Assembly (NCBI GenBank): GCA_030407315.1
Contig: JALQPE010001752.1
Location: forward strand, 1-64,000
DNA: 64,000 nucleotides
Source: Asparagopsis taxiformis
Lineage: Eukaryota > Rhodophyta > Florideophyceae > Bonnemaisoniales > Bonnemaisoniaceae
Direction of reading: 5' to 3'
In this document: piece after piece, positions 33,554-42,373 of the stretch
How positions within the stretch are numbered: position 1 is the stretch's first letter
Layout of the letters: the number at the start of each line of letters is the position of its first letter
The notes under the pieces: model-generated
Told to the model about the DNA's origin: nothing
The model's input: the letters and a program-made list of their open reading frames with translations, nothing else
The model's database searches: none
Translations under genes and position numbers: made by a program

Positions 33554-36500
33554 ATGAGCCTACGTCCCCGCCGAGGGGAAGCTTCTTCCAGCGCACGTCA
33601 ACTAGTCATTCCTGCGATGTCACGCTCCGTTGCTTCTTCGTTGTCGAATTACGTTTTCAAGATGATCAAGTTGCCTATTCTGGACATATACGTCCCCGAT
33701 GAAACATCCCGGGAAGTTGACGACTCTCATGTTGACTTGTTGTTCCGCAAGATGGTTATGGAAGGCTTCCAGACCTCTGCGGTGGGATGTATCACTGTTG
33801 TTTCCTTACCCTACCAATCCAGTGGAAGCCGCTATTACATCGTGGACGGACTCCATCGTCGCCGTGCTCTTTTACGATGCAAAGAAAAAGGGGTGGAACG
33901 TTTGGCGTCTGTGGTTGACAATGTCCCAGTACAAGAAGCTCAAAGACCTGACGGAGAAAAGATGACAATGGAGGACATGCTGTACCTCAGTCAGCGTTTG
34001 AATGAACTCGTCCACACGGTGTTACCGACCACAGTTCGAGATCGTATCCACGCGATCATTAGCATTTATAACTGCAATGTTAAATATGCCCGACCCGGTG
34101 AAAGAACTGTCGCTGATATGCCTGCATCACAGGTTGCGAACTGGTTCTTCCAGCGCCACTTCAGCGGTATTCTGAAGAAGAGCACGGTATCTTCTATAGT
34201 GAATGTGGCGTTGAACATGAGGCGTTCACCCCGCACATACGCTGCGTACAAGGCTTCCTCAGGAAGAAAGGAAAACGAAGTTGGAATCAGTCTTTTAATT
34301 CTCAAGGACACTGCTTTTACAAGGGCGGAGGATCGTGCCAGTGAGCTAATGGTCAAGTGCATTCACTACCGCAATGTCCAACTGCTTCCCACCTTCGGTC
34401 GTGTCCCGTCTTTCGACCTTCGGACGTACTTGACCTACATTCAACAATATTACGAAGTCATTCGTGAGATGGCACGTGCCAGTAACCTGTCGACCGAAGA
34501 CATCGCTGACCTCGAAGACTTGGAATCAGACGGAACGGATATGATACCAACGTGGAAATCCGTCTACAAACGTATGATTCAATACGAGGAAGAGCCCGTG
34601 CCGAGGAAACCCGAAAACCAGGAGGCACGGCTGGAGAGTTTTCGATCCGTTCTTCGAGACCGCTTTGGAATTCAGTCCACTCGCCAGGTTTCATCCGAAT
34701 CACACGGCCCGGATGAAGAAGAAGACGGCAATGGAGAAAACAAGGGGGTTCAAGACAAGCGCCAAGGTGGCGAACCAGTCACTCAAGCTATTATGCAAGC
34801 TTCGCAGTCGACTGGTGCTGCTCAACCAGCGACGAAGACTACGGGTGCTTCGAGACATGAACGTCGTTTAACCCAATTCGAAGACGTTATCATGGAACCT
34901 CTCCCAATCCCCATCTCTTCTGATGACGTCGTTATCGACGAGACCGTCGAGGAACTACCGTCCACTCCCGCATCAAAACAGGTGATACCCGAAACCAGCG
35001 CTGGGTCGGATGACGACATGGAGATTTCCAAGGATGCACCTGAGGAGGATGCACCTGAAAAGGATGCACCTGAAAAGGATGCAGATTCTCCACATCCCGA
35101 GCAACTGGGCTCCGAGGACGAGAACCGTTCTGAACCACCCGACGCGCATTCCACTCCCTCTTCACGGAATGAAATTGGTGCGGATGGTGCGGAAGATGGC
35201 ACAGAAGTTCAGAAAGCTCCGGATTCAGCGTCGAAGGGAGCAAGTAAGACTGTATCTAACATCACAGTCAGCCGCATACCGCGTGACAGTACTACTCCAC
35301 GCCCGTTTCCATGCTCTTTGGGAGATTACTGCGCTTTTCCTGGAAGTGCCGCTGTTCATAAATGCACCGCTTGCGGAATTAATCCGGTTCACAATCTATG
35401 TGACTATGCGCGAGTGCATCATCTCATCCCAAGGAAGTACCTCGCTGCAGGGGAGCGTGATATGGTCTTCGTTTGTTCCAGGAAATGTTACGATGGTGGG
35501 AAAGATGGTGACCCACCATCTTGGAAGCCGCCAGCGGGAGTAACGGAACAGGAAGCCTGGGAAGGGGATGACTTCAACCCATATGCGAAGGCCAGTTCCA
35601 GTACTGATTCGGTGGAAAAACCTCAGCAGCCCTCTGAACCCGCTCCTCAACAGACGGGGGCGAAGAGGAAATTTCCTTCTTCTCCAGGAGCTCCACCCGC
35701 GAAGCGGCGAGCTATATCATCCCCCCAATCTCTCTCTTTCCCTTCCCGTCTTACTCGTTCAAAGGCTAGATCTGCTGCTATTGCTGAGCACATCGCGTCA
35801 CTTGATTCCCCATCTACTCCTTCGGTTACTCCTCGGTCTGCCTCTGGAACAAAGAAGACGAAGAAAGCAGCAATTGCTTTAAAGCAAGTCAAGCAAGGTA
35901 ATGATGAGGGAGGAAGCATGGACGGCAATGAAGACTCCGGAGAAGAAAAAGAAGACGAGGATCAAATCACTCCTACGAGGTTGCAATCCAAAGGTTTCAA
36001 AGTACATCGGTACGAGGATCAGCAACCTGAGCCCCCATCATTTTTCACCAGTCATACTTCTGTAGAGGAGGCTGCTTCAATGGTGCGTTCCATTTCCAGT
36101 TTGCTGCATCCGGAACACCGCTCGGGATTTCATGTAACGGAGGGTGAGGTGGAAGAGTTTCAGCAGGATATAGAGTCCGTGGCAGGGGATACAAGTTCTT
36201 CAAGATTGGTTTACTTCGAGCGTGCCAGGGCCCGATTGGACTCTCTTGGTTATGTCGTCCTTGACGGCATCCTACAACCATCCGAGCTCAGCTCTACTAT
36301 CCACAAACTCCTCGACTCGTTTTGTAACATGTTCGTAGATGGGCAGGATGGTGCTTGGGGGCCCATTCTGAATTCGGGTTCTTCCGACCAGGATGCGCGT
36401 GGTGGCCCGGATGAACAAAGGTTCATGACCCCATGCAAGGCTGTAGTGGAAGATCTGGAAAAGGATTCTACTTCCACTCTCGCGAGAGACAAGGCGGCCT

Positions 36501-37165
36501 TGGATGTTTTCTTTGCTATCATAGCAGAAAAGTTGCATCTAGAGGATTCAACTCCGTCTCTGGACGGATTTGAAAAAGGCCCGAAGCTCCAGTTCGGGAA
36601 GACAGGGCTCAGGTTGCTTCTAACTGGATCTCGTTGCGAGCGCCAAGTCCCACATCTCGACTTCGTCTACCCTGGTCCTCCGTTAGAAGACGAAAACCGC
36701 TTCAACGGGACTCCTATTCCATTTCCGGATTATTCATTCATCGCTACTGGTGCAATGGGCACTCCGCTTATTGTACGGCCGCGAAGCCATGCATTCCTTA
36801 ACGCTCCCCATCGATCTGCAGCGGCCATATTTCCCCTTCTCAAGCCAGAATTGGTATGGATCCCACCGTATTCTGTTATAGTATGTCGTGGGGACCTCGA
36901 GCACAGCGGCCCGGGATGGAAAGATCACGAGCTGATGAAAACCAAGCTTGGGAAGAAATACAAGATGGTTTATCCTCATCATATTAGGGCCCACACCATG
37001 GCAATTCGGGAAACATCGGTCTTAGTCAACGATCTAGTCTATGCACCGTTGAAGGACTCGCGTCCGGTCGCAAGGCCAGATATGTACGAGTTACCCCACG
37101 ACGTCGAGAGTGATACCAGCTCTTCTTCAGCTGGCAGTTCTGGGGAGGATTACATGGAAGTCTAG
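33554..37165 (+). CDS. ParB-like / zinc finger / 2OG-Fe(II) dioxygenase-like fusion protein
   Basis: 1203 residues from the ATG at 33554 (context ACCATGA). The open frame reaches 33482, but only from a TTG. Residues about 35-130 are a ParB/Srx-type domain with DGLHRRRAL at 98-106, close to the G-E-R-R-x-R-A nucleotide-binding box, followed by a helical region to about 330. A charged low-complexity linker holds three DAPEKDAPEK-like repeats (near residue 500). A Cys/His cluster at 587-645 (C-x6-C, C-x2-C, C-x3-C) looks like a zinc finger. From about 893 the C-terminal domain reads YVVLDGILQPSEL, then H1034-x-D1036, VRPRSHAF, and H1117 in CRGDLEHSG. This is the H-x-D...H iron triad on a double-stranded beta-helix, nearest in style to PhyH/TET-like dioxygenases. 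The HIRAH arginine may bind 2-oxoglutarate. The substrate is unknown; DNA or chromatin is inferred from context. Confidence 0.75.
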   Translation: MSLRPRRGEASSSARQLVIPAMSRSVASSLSNYVFKMIKLPILDIYVPDETSREVDDSHVDLLFRKMVMEGFQTSAVGCITVVSLPYQSSGSRYYIVDGLHRRRALLRCKEKGVERLASVVDNVPVQEAQRPDGEKMTMEDMLYLSQRLNELVHTVLPTTVRDRIHAIISIYNCNVKYARPGERTVADMPASQVANWFFQRHFSGILKKSTVSSIVNVALNMRRSPRTYAAYKASSGRKENEVGISLLILKDTAFTRAEDRASELMVKCIHYRNVQLLPTFGRVPSFDLRTYLTYIQQYYEVIREMARASNLSTEDIADLEDLESDGTDMIPTWKSVYKRMIQYEEEPVPRKPENQEARLESFRSVLRDRFGIQSTRQVSSESHGPDEEEDGNGENKGVQDKRQGGEPVTQAIMQASQSTGAAQPATKTTGASRHERRLTQFEDVIMEPLPIPISSDDVVIDETVEELPSTPASKQVIPETSAGSDDDMEISKDAPEEDAPEKDAPEKDADSPHPEQLGSEDENRSEPPDAHSTPSSRNEIGADGAEDGTEVQKAPDSASKGASKTVSNITVSRIPRDSTTPRPFPCSLGDYCAFPGSAAVHKCTACGINPVHNLCDYARVHHLIPRKYLAAGERDMVFVCSRKCYDGGKDGDPPSWKPPAGVTEQEAWEGDDFNPYAKASSSTDSVEKPQQPSEPAPQQTGAKRKFPSSPGAPPAKRRAISSPQSLSFPSRLTRSKARSAAIAEHIASLDSPSTPSVTPRSASGTKKTKKAAIALKQVKQGNDEGGSMDGNEDSGEEKEDEDQITPTRLQSKGFKVHRYEDQQPEPPSFFTSHTSVEEAASMVRSISSLLHPEHRSGFHVTEGEVEEFQQDIESVAGDTSSSRLVYFERARARLDSLGYVVLDGILQPSELSSTIHKLLDSFCNMFVDGQDGAWGPILNSGSSDQDARGGPDEQRFMTPCKAVVEDLEKDSTSTLARDKAALDVFFAIIAEKLHLEDSTPSLDGFEKGPKLQFGKTGLRLLLTGSRCERQVPHLDFVYPGPPLEDENRFNGTPIPFPDYSFIATGAMGTPLIVRPRSHAFLNAPHRSAAAIFPLLKPELVWIPPYSVIVCRGDLEHSGPGWKDHELMKTKLGKKYKMVYPHHIRAHTMAIRETSVLVNDLVYAPLKDSRPVARPDMYELPHDVESDTSSSSAGSSGEDYMEV

Positions 37166-37551
37166 AATCTGTTAGTTACCGTAGACATTAGTTGATCTCT
37201 CGTATTTCAACGATTCTGTTGCTTGCTGCAACCAGTTGACTATTCCATAACTCTACGATATGTCTTCATAAACCGTCTCTTTTTTCATTCTATACATCAA
37301 CTCTCCCAGCCAACCTGAGCTGAACAAACAGAGCGTGATATTGAAATATACCTGTCCTGTCCCTTCCTCCATGTACACCTCCCTTCTCGTAGATACTTGT
37401 CTAGCTTTTAGTTACAGTTACAGTTCTATCATCTTTTAAAGCAGAGTAGAAGTAGGCTAGAACAAAGGTTTGGGACCTCTCATACTACTCCGCAGGTGTG
37501 CCTTGGCACTGCTACCAACGACCAGAACACCTCCACAGCGCCTTTTCCGTG

Positions 37552-38076
37552 GATGATAAAATTTGGTAATTTTTTGGGCTCCAAAAATTACTCGAGTAAA
37601 AACTGATCTAGCTCCCGACAAAGACTAGATCAGTTTTTACTCGAGTAATTTTTAAAGCCCGAAAAATTACCAAATTTTATCATCTCCCAAATCGTCCGTT
37701 CTGACCACCACGGCAGCCTTCCTGCTTGCCACCAAACCCACTCCACCACTCTCTACGTCTTCATCTACCTATCTGAACCGACCTCAATACACCTCACTCC
37801 GCGTCTTTGTGTGCCCGTCAGGCTATCATTTACTGTTGTACCATTTCTGAAAAGCTGGGCCGAAGTGAGCTAGAACAAAGATTTGGGACCTCCCATACTA
37901 CTCCTCAGGTGTGCCTTGGCACTGCTACCAACGACCAGAACACCTCCACAGCGCCTTTTCCGTGGATGATAAAATTTGGTAATTTTTTGGCTCCCGACTA
38001 GATCAGTACTCGAGTAAAATTACGTTCAATTTTTTTCCAGTAATTTTCGCACCTCAAAAGTTACGAAATTTCAGCA
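37552..38076. repeat. Two long hairpins downstream of the ParB gene
   Basis: Inverted copies of the hairpins at 32210-32941 lie at 37552-37684 and, degraded, at 37965-38076. Their flanks (GTGCCTTGGCACTGCTACCAACG and similar) also match 32345-32400 in inverse. The ParB gene is therefore bracketed by inverted repeats on both sides. The rest of 37166-38354 shows no gene. Confidence 0.8.
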
Positions 38077-38354
38077 TCTCGCAACATGTCTTTCTCACTG
38101 TTCAGCGAATGTCGAATAGAGTACTATTAAAGGAATCCTATTCGACATTGAAATTTTACTGTTCGCTTCAGGTATTACGGAATCGTATTACGTAATATGA
38201 AAAACTCTTGTAACGGTATTATGTGAGTGACTACTCAGTACCAGACTGCCCTCAACTTATGGTTGACCAAACGATTTCGTCCTAATCGAAACCATCCACT
38301 GTCTCTGAATCCATTTCCATCTTAGAACACCTTCAGATTCCCAGTTGTCACTTC

Positions 38355-38588
38355 ATGGGAAGACCAAGGAAGCCCCGTTCCGGTCTGCGCCTTCGTTACA
38401 ACACTGTTCCGCATCCCCATAACCGATCTAGACGTTCGACGTCCAGAACCGTATCTGATCCTTTTGCACTTCGGCAAGATGACTCGAGACCCTTTCAAGT
38501 CGATCGAGTTGCCTCATCCCTTGACTCGCTACTGCACCAGGATCCGAGCCTAGTCTGCGATTACCCCTGGAAAGCCCCTCCGAAGTAG
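38355..38588 (+). CDS. Small basic AT-hook-like ORF next to the transposase
   Basis: 77 residues, ATG at 38355, ending TAG 11 nt before the transposase ATG. It starts MGRPRKPRSGLRLR, and G-R-P-R-K is the core of an AT-hook, a minor-groove DNA-binding motif. The rest is Arg/Ser-rich, then acidic. It is in a different frame from the transposase. It could be a small accessory protein, an upstream ORF, or a first exon of the transposase spliced or shifted into it. Short length makes it uncertain. Confidence 0.45.
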   Translation: MGRPRKPRSGLRLRYNTVPHPHNRSRRSTSRTVSDPFALRQDDSRPFQVDRVASSLDSLLHQDPSLVCDYPWKAPPK

Positions 38589-38599
38589 TTCCTACTTCG

Positions 38600-41500
38600 A
38601 TGTCTCCCGAAGGCCTACTTCCGCAGGAAGGTAGCATTGCCTTCGCAGACAGCGATGGTATCCAATATATCGTTCCCCCTGCTTTGGAAGGTCATCAAGT
38701 TTTAAGTACTGTTGAAGATGAAGTCGTTTCCGTGCCATGCAGCGAGAACGCGACCAGGGGGCCTACTCATGACATCGAAACTGATAGAACAGGAGGTTCC
38801 GAACATTATCCTGGCCATATTGATGAAGATGATACACATCCAGAATTTAATGATGTGTGTGCTGAAGATGAAGACCTTCTTCTACAAGAAATGACACAAT
38901 CGAAGCTTCTCCTCTCGTCCCCTTTCATCGAGGATACCTCGAATCCGCTCAAGGCACGCCAATATATGACGCAATGGACAACTCTGTATGCAGTAGCGAA
39001 GTTGACCGGATCCATGAAATGCACTGCCGCAGATCTGAATGAAGATCGCGTTTTGTTCGATTTCGCAAGGAAGGGTTCAACTGAAAAGCACGTTCAGAAA
39101 GGGCTACCTCATTATTCTACGATCACCCGAAAAGTTAGACCATGGCTATTCTTCAACGCCTGGTTGCGTTCGGAAACGGTGTATTTCCCCGTGAATGTAG
39201 ACCGCAGTGCAGCACGTATGGCATCTCAGGCCATTTTGCGAAGAAGCAAGATTGAACAGAACACCGCTGGCCAAACTGCACCAGTACTAATCGTTCTACC
39301 AAGTGAATACGCCCGAGAAGACATATCTACTCCAGAACTGTTCGATCTTGCCTGGCGCCATAACGTAGCCTCCAAGTCATTCGAATCTGATGGGGTACCA
39401 ACTATACATGGAAACATATATACGTCGAATCTGGGGAAATTCAGAGAGCGCTTCGTGAAAGGACAAAACCACTCTCTCAGTGCTGAGGAGATGGATGGTA
39501 CACCCATCACTGCTTTCGGGGGTGGTACTGTCCAGGTCCGAGTTACCACTGGTCAACAAGCCAACCATCTGGACCCTAGAGCCGCCTCCTGCTTTCAGAA
39601 GAAATCAATTTCCTCCAACTCAGATTCTTTCGTGGCTTTCACGTCCTCTTCATGGGTGAACAACAGTAAGGCCTCTGATCAGCAGCAGTCCGTTTCTCCC
39701 CACTCCTTCGGGCCTGGTTTGGTACTCCGCAAAAAGTCCTTTGAGCAATTCGCTCGACCTGGAGATCATCTCACACTTTTATCTCCTGCTTCAGGATGTA
39801 ACTTTACGTATACTACTGGGCAGCCTTTCATCGTCGGTCTTATAGTCAGCTCTCCGGGTCCCCCGTCTCCATTTCGCAAACTCATGTTCTTCATCAATTC
39901 TGAAGGACTTTACACTAATATCGGTGGCAGTCGTGCGATTAACAATGTCATTTTATTGAGTCAGGGCACGAATACCCTTCCCTGCCATCCGACAAGTATC
40001 CGTGGTGTTCTCGACTGTGGCACCACATACTATGTCTACCCTTTTCTTTTGTACTGCGATGACTTCAATGAGGCCTCTGGTAAGAGTGGTAGTGCTGGAG
40101 GATGTTATATGATCCCCATGGGGCTGCCCCTGGACTGTCGCCGGAATAGTTCTGCAGTGCGTATTATCGGTGTCACTGGTCCCGGTGTAAGTACAAACCA
40201 TATTCTTCGACATATCTCTCGCGACATAATCCAGGGATGTACGACTGGTTTCCATGACGTAGATCCAGAGGGTAACGATTGCATCATTTTCCTGGACTTT
40301 GTCGGTTTTGTATCAGACTATCCCGCATGTTCCCATGTTCTCGATGTCATGGGACACAATGCAGATTGTCCATGCCACTTGTGTTTCTTCGTCAGAGGAG
40401 GTAAACACGGGAAACATTCACAGTTCGGGTACGACACCAGTCTTCATTCTAGTTCGGATTCTCTATTCCGTACTTCAGAGAGAACTCAGGCAGTTCAGTC
40501 ATCACAAAGTACGGTGAGCATCATGAAATACCTGGGAATGAGGAAAGTGCAAAGCGCTACTGAAACTCCAATGCTTCTTATAGAGCAACTGCTTGATGAA
40601 ACTAGGTCTAAAGGCCTCGTTCCATCTGGCACACCCCTTGGTATGGATTCTGTGAGCATCCCTGTTGTTCCCGCTATTATTGATTCATACCGTTCCACAT
40701 TTATTGGGATCGACCACCTCCTCCAAGGGCTTGCTAAGGATGCCCTGGACAATGCTTTTTCGTGCCTGCCTAGTGATGGTAGTAGAAGGATGGCAGAAAG
40801 TTTTATGGTAGATGCCCTTCACGTCCTAGGTCTCACTAACCAGAAGAGGATATATAACTTCACCTCGGGTGAAACAAATACAATGGGAATCTCGGACAGA
40901 TTTGCTTTACTTCTAGTCGCAGATCACTGTTTTGGGTTGGCTCTGAGCTTCCAGTCCGGGGAGTCTTCAGAAGGCTCTGGAGCAAGGTCTATCCGAGCTT
41001 CCGAGAAGCAAAGAGAACTTTCCCTAGAACTTGTTCGATTGCTATCCTCAATCGCCGCAGCTACTTATTTTCTACCTCGTGTCGATATTGACGGCATAGA
41101 GTCAGTACAGAGCGCGACCGGACTATCGGCAGCTAAGCGTTTTCGAAAACTGCAACAGCTTTCGAAAGATTATGCAAAACGTGTAGATGACCTGCTCGTA
41201 ACCGTTCCTCCGAGAAAAAGGAGTACGGTACCATCAAAGAAAAGAAAACTGAAAGGAGACGGCTCTGTGGTAATTGACGCCGACCAAAATGAAGTTGAAC
41301 AGAAGACTACGGGATTCAGGGCAAGGAAGCTTTTGGACAATAAGCCAAACTTGCATAGACTCATTGAAGCTTTCGAACACACGGTTCCTCTACTCAACCA
41401 TGCTCGTCAGGTGGCTGAACTTTCCTTCGAAGCAACCCACCAACAGATGAAAAGAGGACTTGAACGTTCGGGAGGTGCTGACAGGCAGTTGGATGCAATG

Positions 41501-42373
41501 ATGGCTGCACTTGGAAACCACTGGAAGGGAAGGCTCAACCTGGCTCTCAACAATTTTTCAAATGCGCCACCAACTTCTGTTCAGCGAGATATCTCGAAAC
41601 GATTCCTTCTCCGGGTCTTGTTCGGACGCGACCATTGTAAATCGATGGAGGATATCCCAGCAAGCACTCTACATGATCTTCGGCAGGACCCACTTCTCGA
41701 ACATCTCAGGAAGTCTTCTCTCCCATGCTTCTCATCTCCTTTTTCATATTACTTTTGGTCTCCTGTGCGTTCCATATCAACCCAGCAGGACTTCACCTGT
41801 GGGCACAATTCAGATACTTTACACATTTCTGGAATACTTTGCAAAGGTGCTCGACTTATTTCTATGCACCCTGCTTGCTCCACACCATTCTCTGGTACAT
41901 CTAGAGAGTTTTTCAAGTGTCATGAAATAGCTTCCGGGTGTGTTGTACAAGCTTGCTACTCGAATTTGCTAAATTCTAAGATCTTACAGAAGACTTCTTC
42001 ACCCTCCTTCTGGGCTGTAGATACTGTCTTCGAACCGGCTTCGGGACAAGAACACGTCCTACCTCATCTCTCTACGAAGGACAGATCTTCCGGCGGAATT
42101 AATCCTCTATCTTATGCAATTGTGCATTGTGTTTCCAAGAATAACTCCGATAATTCTAGTTTTACTGTGAATAGGGATTCAGGTTCCTGGTTCCTCCCTC
42201 TTACATCCGGGGTTCGAAAGGTTGGCTTGCTGCACAACTGCACTCCGTCACTTTGCAAAGTGGACAACAGGAGTGGAAGAGGAGGGATAACGCACGGTGG
42301 TCCTTCTTTCACAGAAGGAGGTTCTTTCTCTTTCATTACCAGAGCGGATGGTTATCCGCCAAGGACAGCGTAG
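38600..42373 (+). CDS. KDZ/Plavaka-like transposase of element X
   Basis: 1257 residues from ATG. The order of motifs matches Plavaka-type transposases of the KDZ group. YPFLLYCDDFNEASGK (CDD at 486-488) corresponds to the family Y-x-D-D-x-S-G motif. GLPLDCRRNSSAVRIIGVT follows, then FVSDYPACSHVLD (D573). CPCHLC at 590-595 is the family Cys/His cluster. GIDHLLQGLAKDAL (D705) resembles the family D-x-x-H-x-x-x-x-G-x-x-K-D segment, and SFEATHQQMKRGLERS (E944) its E-x-x-H-x-x-x-K segment. These are candidate DDE residues, assigned by eye. A basic KKRKLKGDG near 880 may be a nuclear signal. KDZ elements are known mainly from fungi and a few other eukaryotes, some with TET/JBP dioxygenase genes, which fits the neighbour. 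No internal stop in 3.8 kb. Confidence 0.65.
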   Translation: MSPEGLLPQEGSIAFADSDGIQYIVPPALEGHQVLSTVEDEVVSVPCSENATRGPTHDIETDRTGGSEHYPGHIDEDDTHPEFNDVCAEDEDLLLQEMTQSKLLLSSPFIEDTSNPLKARQYMTQWTTLYAVAKLTGSMKCTAADLNEDRVLFDFARKGSTEKHVQKGLPHYSTITRKVRPWLFFNAWLRSETVYFPVNVDRSAARMASQAILRRSKIEQNTAGQTAPVLIVLPSEYAREDISTPELFDLAWRHNVASKSFESDGVPTIHGNIYTSNLGKFRERFVKGQNHSLSAEEMDGTPITAFGGGTVQVRVTTGQQANHLDPRAASCFQKKSISSNSDSFVAFTSSSWVNNSKASDQQQSVSPHSFGPGLVLRKKSFEQFARPGDHLTLLSPASGCNFTYTTGQPFIVGLIVSSPGPPSPFRKLMFFINSEGLYTNIGGSRAINNVILLSQGTNTLPCHPTSIRGVLDCGTTYYVYPFLLYCDDFNEASGKSGSAGGCYMIPMGLPLDCRRNSSAVRIIGVTGPGVSTNHILRHISRDIIQGCTTGFHDVDPEGNDCIIFLDFVGFVSDYPACSHVLDVMGHNADCPCHLCFFVRGGKHGKHSQFGYDTSLHSSSDSLFRTSERTQAVQSSQSTVSIMKYLGMRKVQSATETPMLLIEQLLDETRSKGLVPSGTPLGMDSVSIPVVPAIIDSYRSTFIGIDHLLQGLAKDALDNAFSCLPSDGSRRMAESFMVDALHVLGLTNQKRIYNFTSGETNTMGISDRFALLLVADHCFGLALSFQSGESSEGSGARSIRASEKQRELSLELVRLLSSIAAATYFLPRVDIDGIESVQSATGLSAAKRFRKLQQLSKDYAKRVDDLLVTVPPRKRSTVPSKKRKLKGDGSVVIDADQNEVEQKTTGFRARKLLDNKPNLHRLIEAFEHTVPLLNHARQVAELSFEATHQQMKRGLERSGGADRQLDAMMAALGNHWKGRLNLALNNFSNAPPTSVQRDISKRFLLRVLFGRDHCKSMEDIPASTLHDLRQDPLLEHLRKSSLPCFSSPFSYYFWSPVRSISTQQDFTCGHNSDTLHISGILCKGARLISMHPACSTPFSGTSREFFKCHEIASGCVVQACYSNLLNSKILQKTSSPSFWAVDTVFEPASGQEHVLPHLSTKDRSSGGINPLSYAIVHCVSKNNSDNSSFTVNRDSGSWFLPLTSGVRKVGLLHNCTPSLCKVDNRSGRGGITHGGPSFTEGGSFSFITRADGYPPRTA

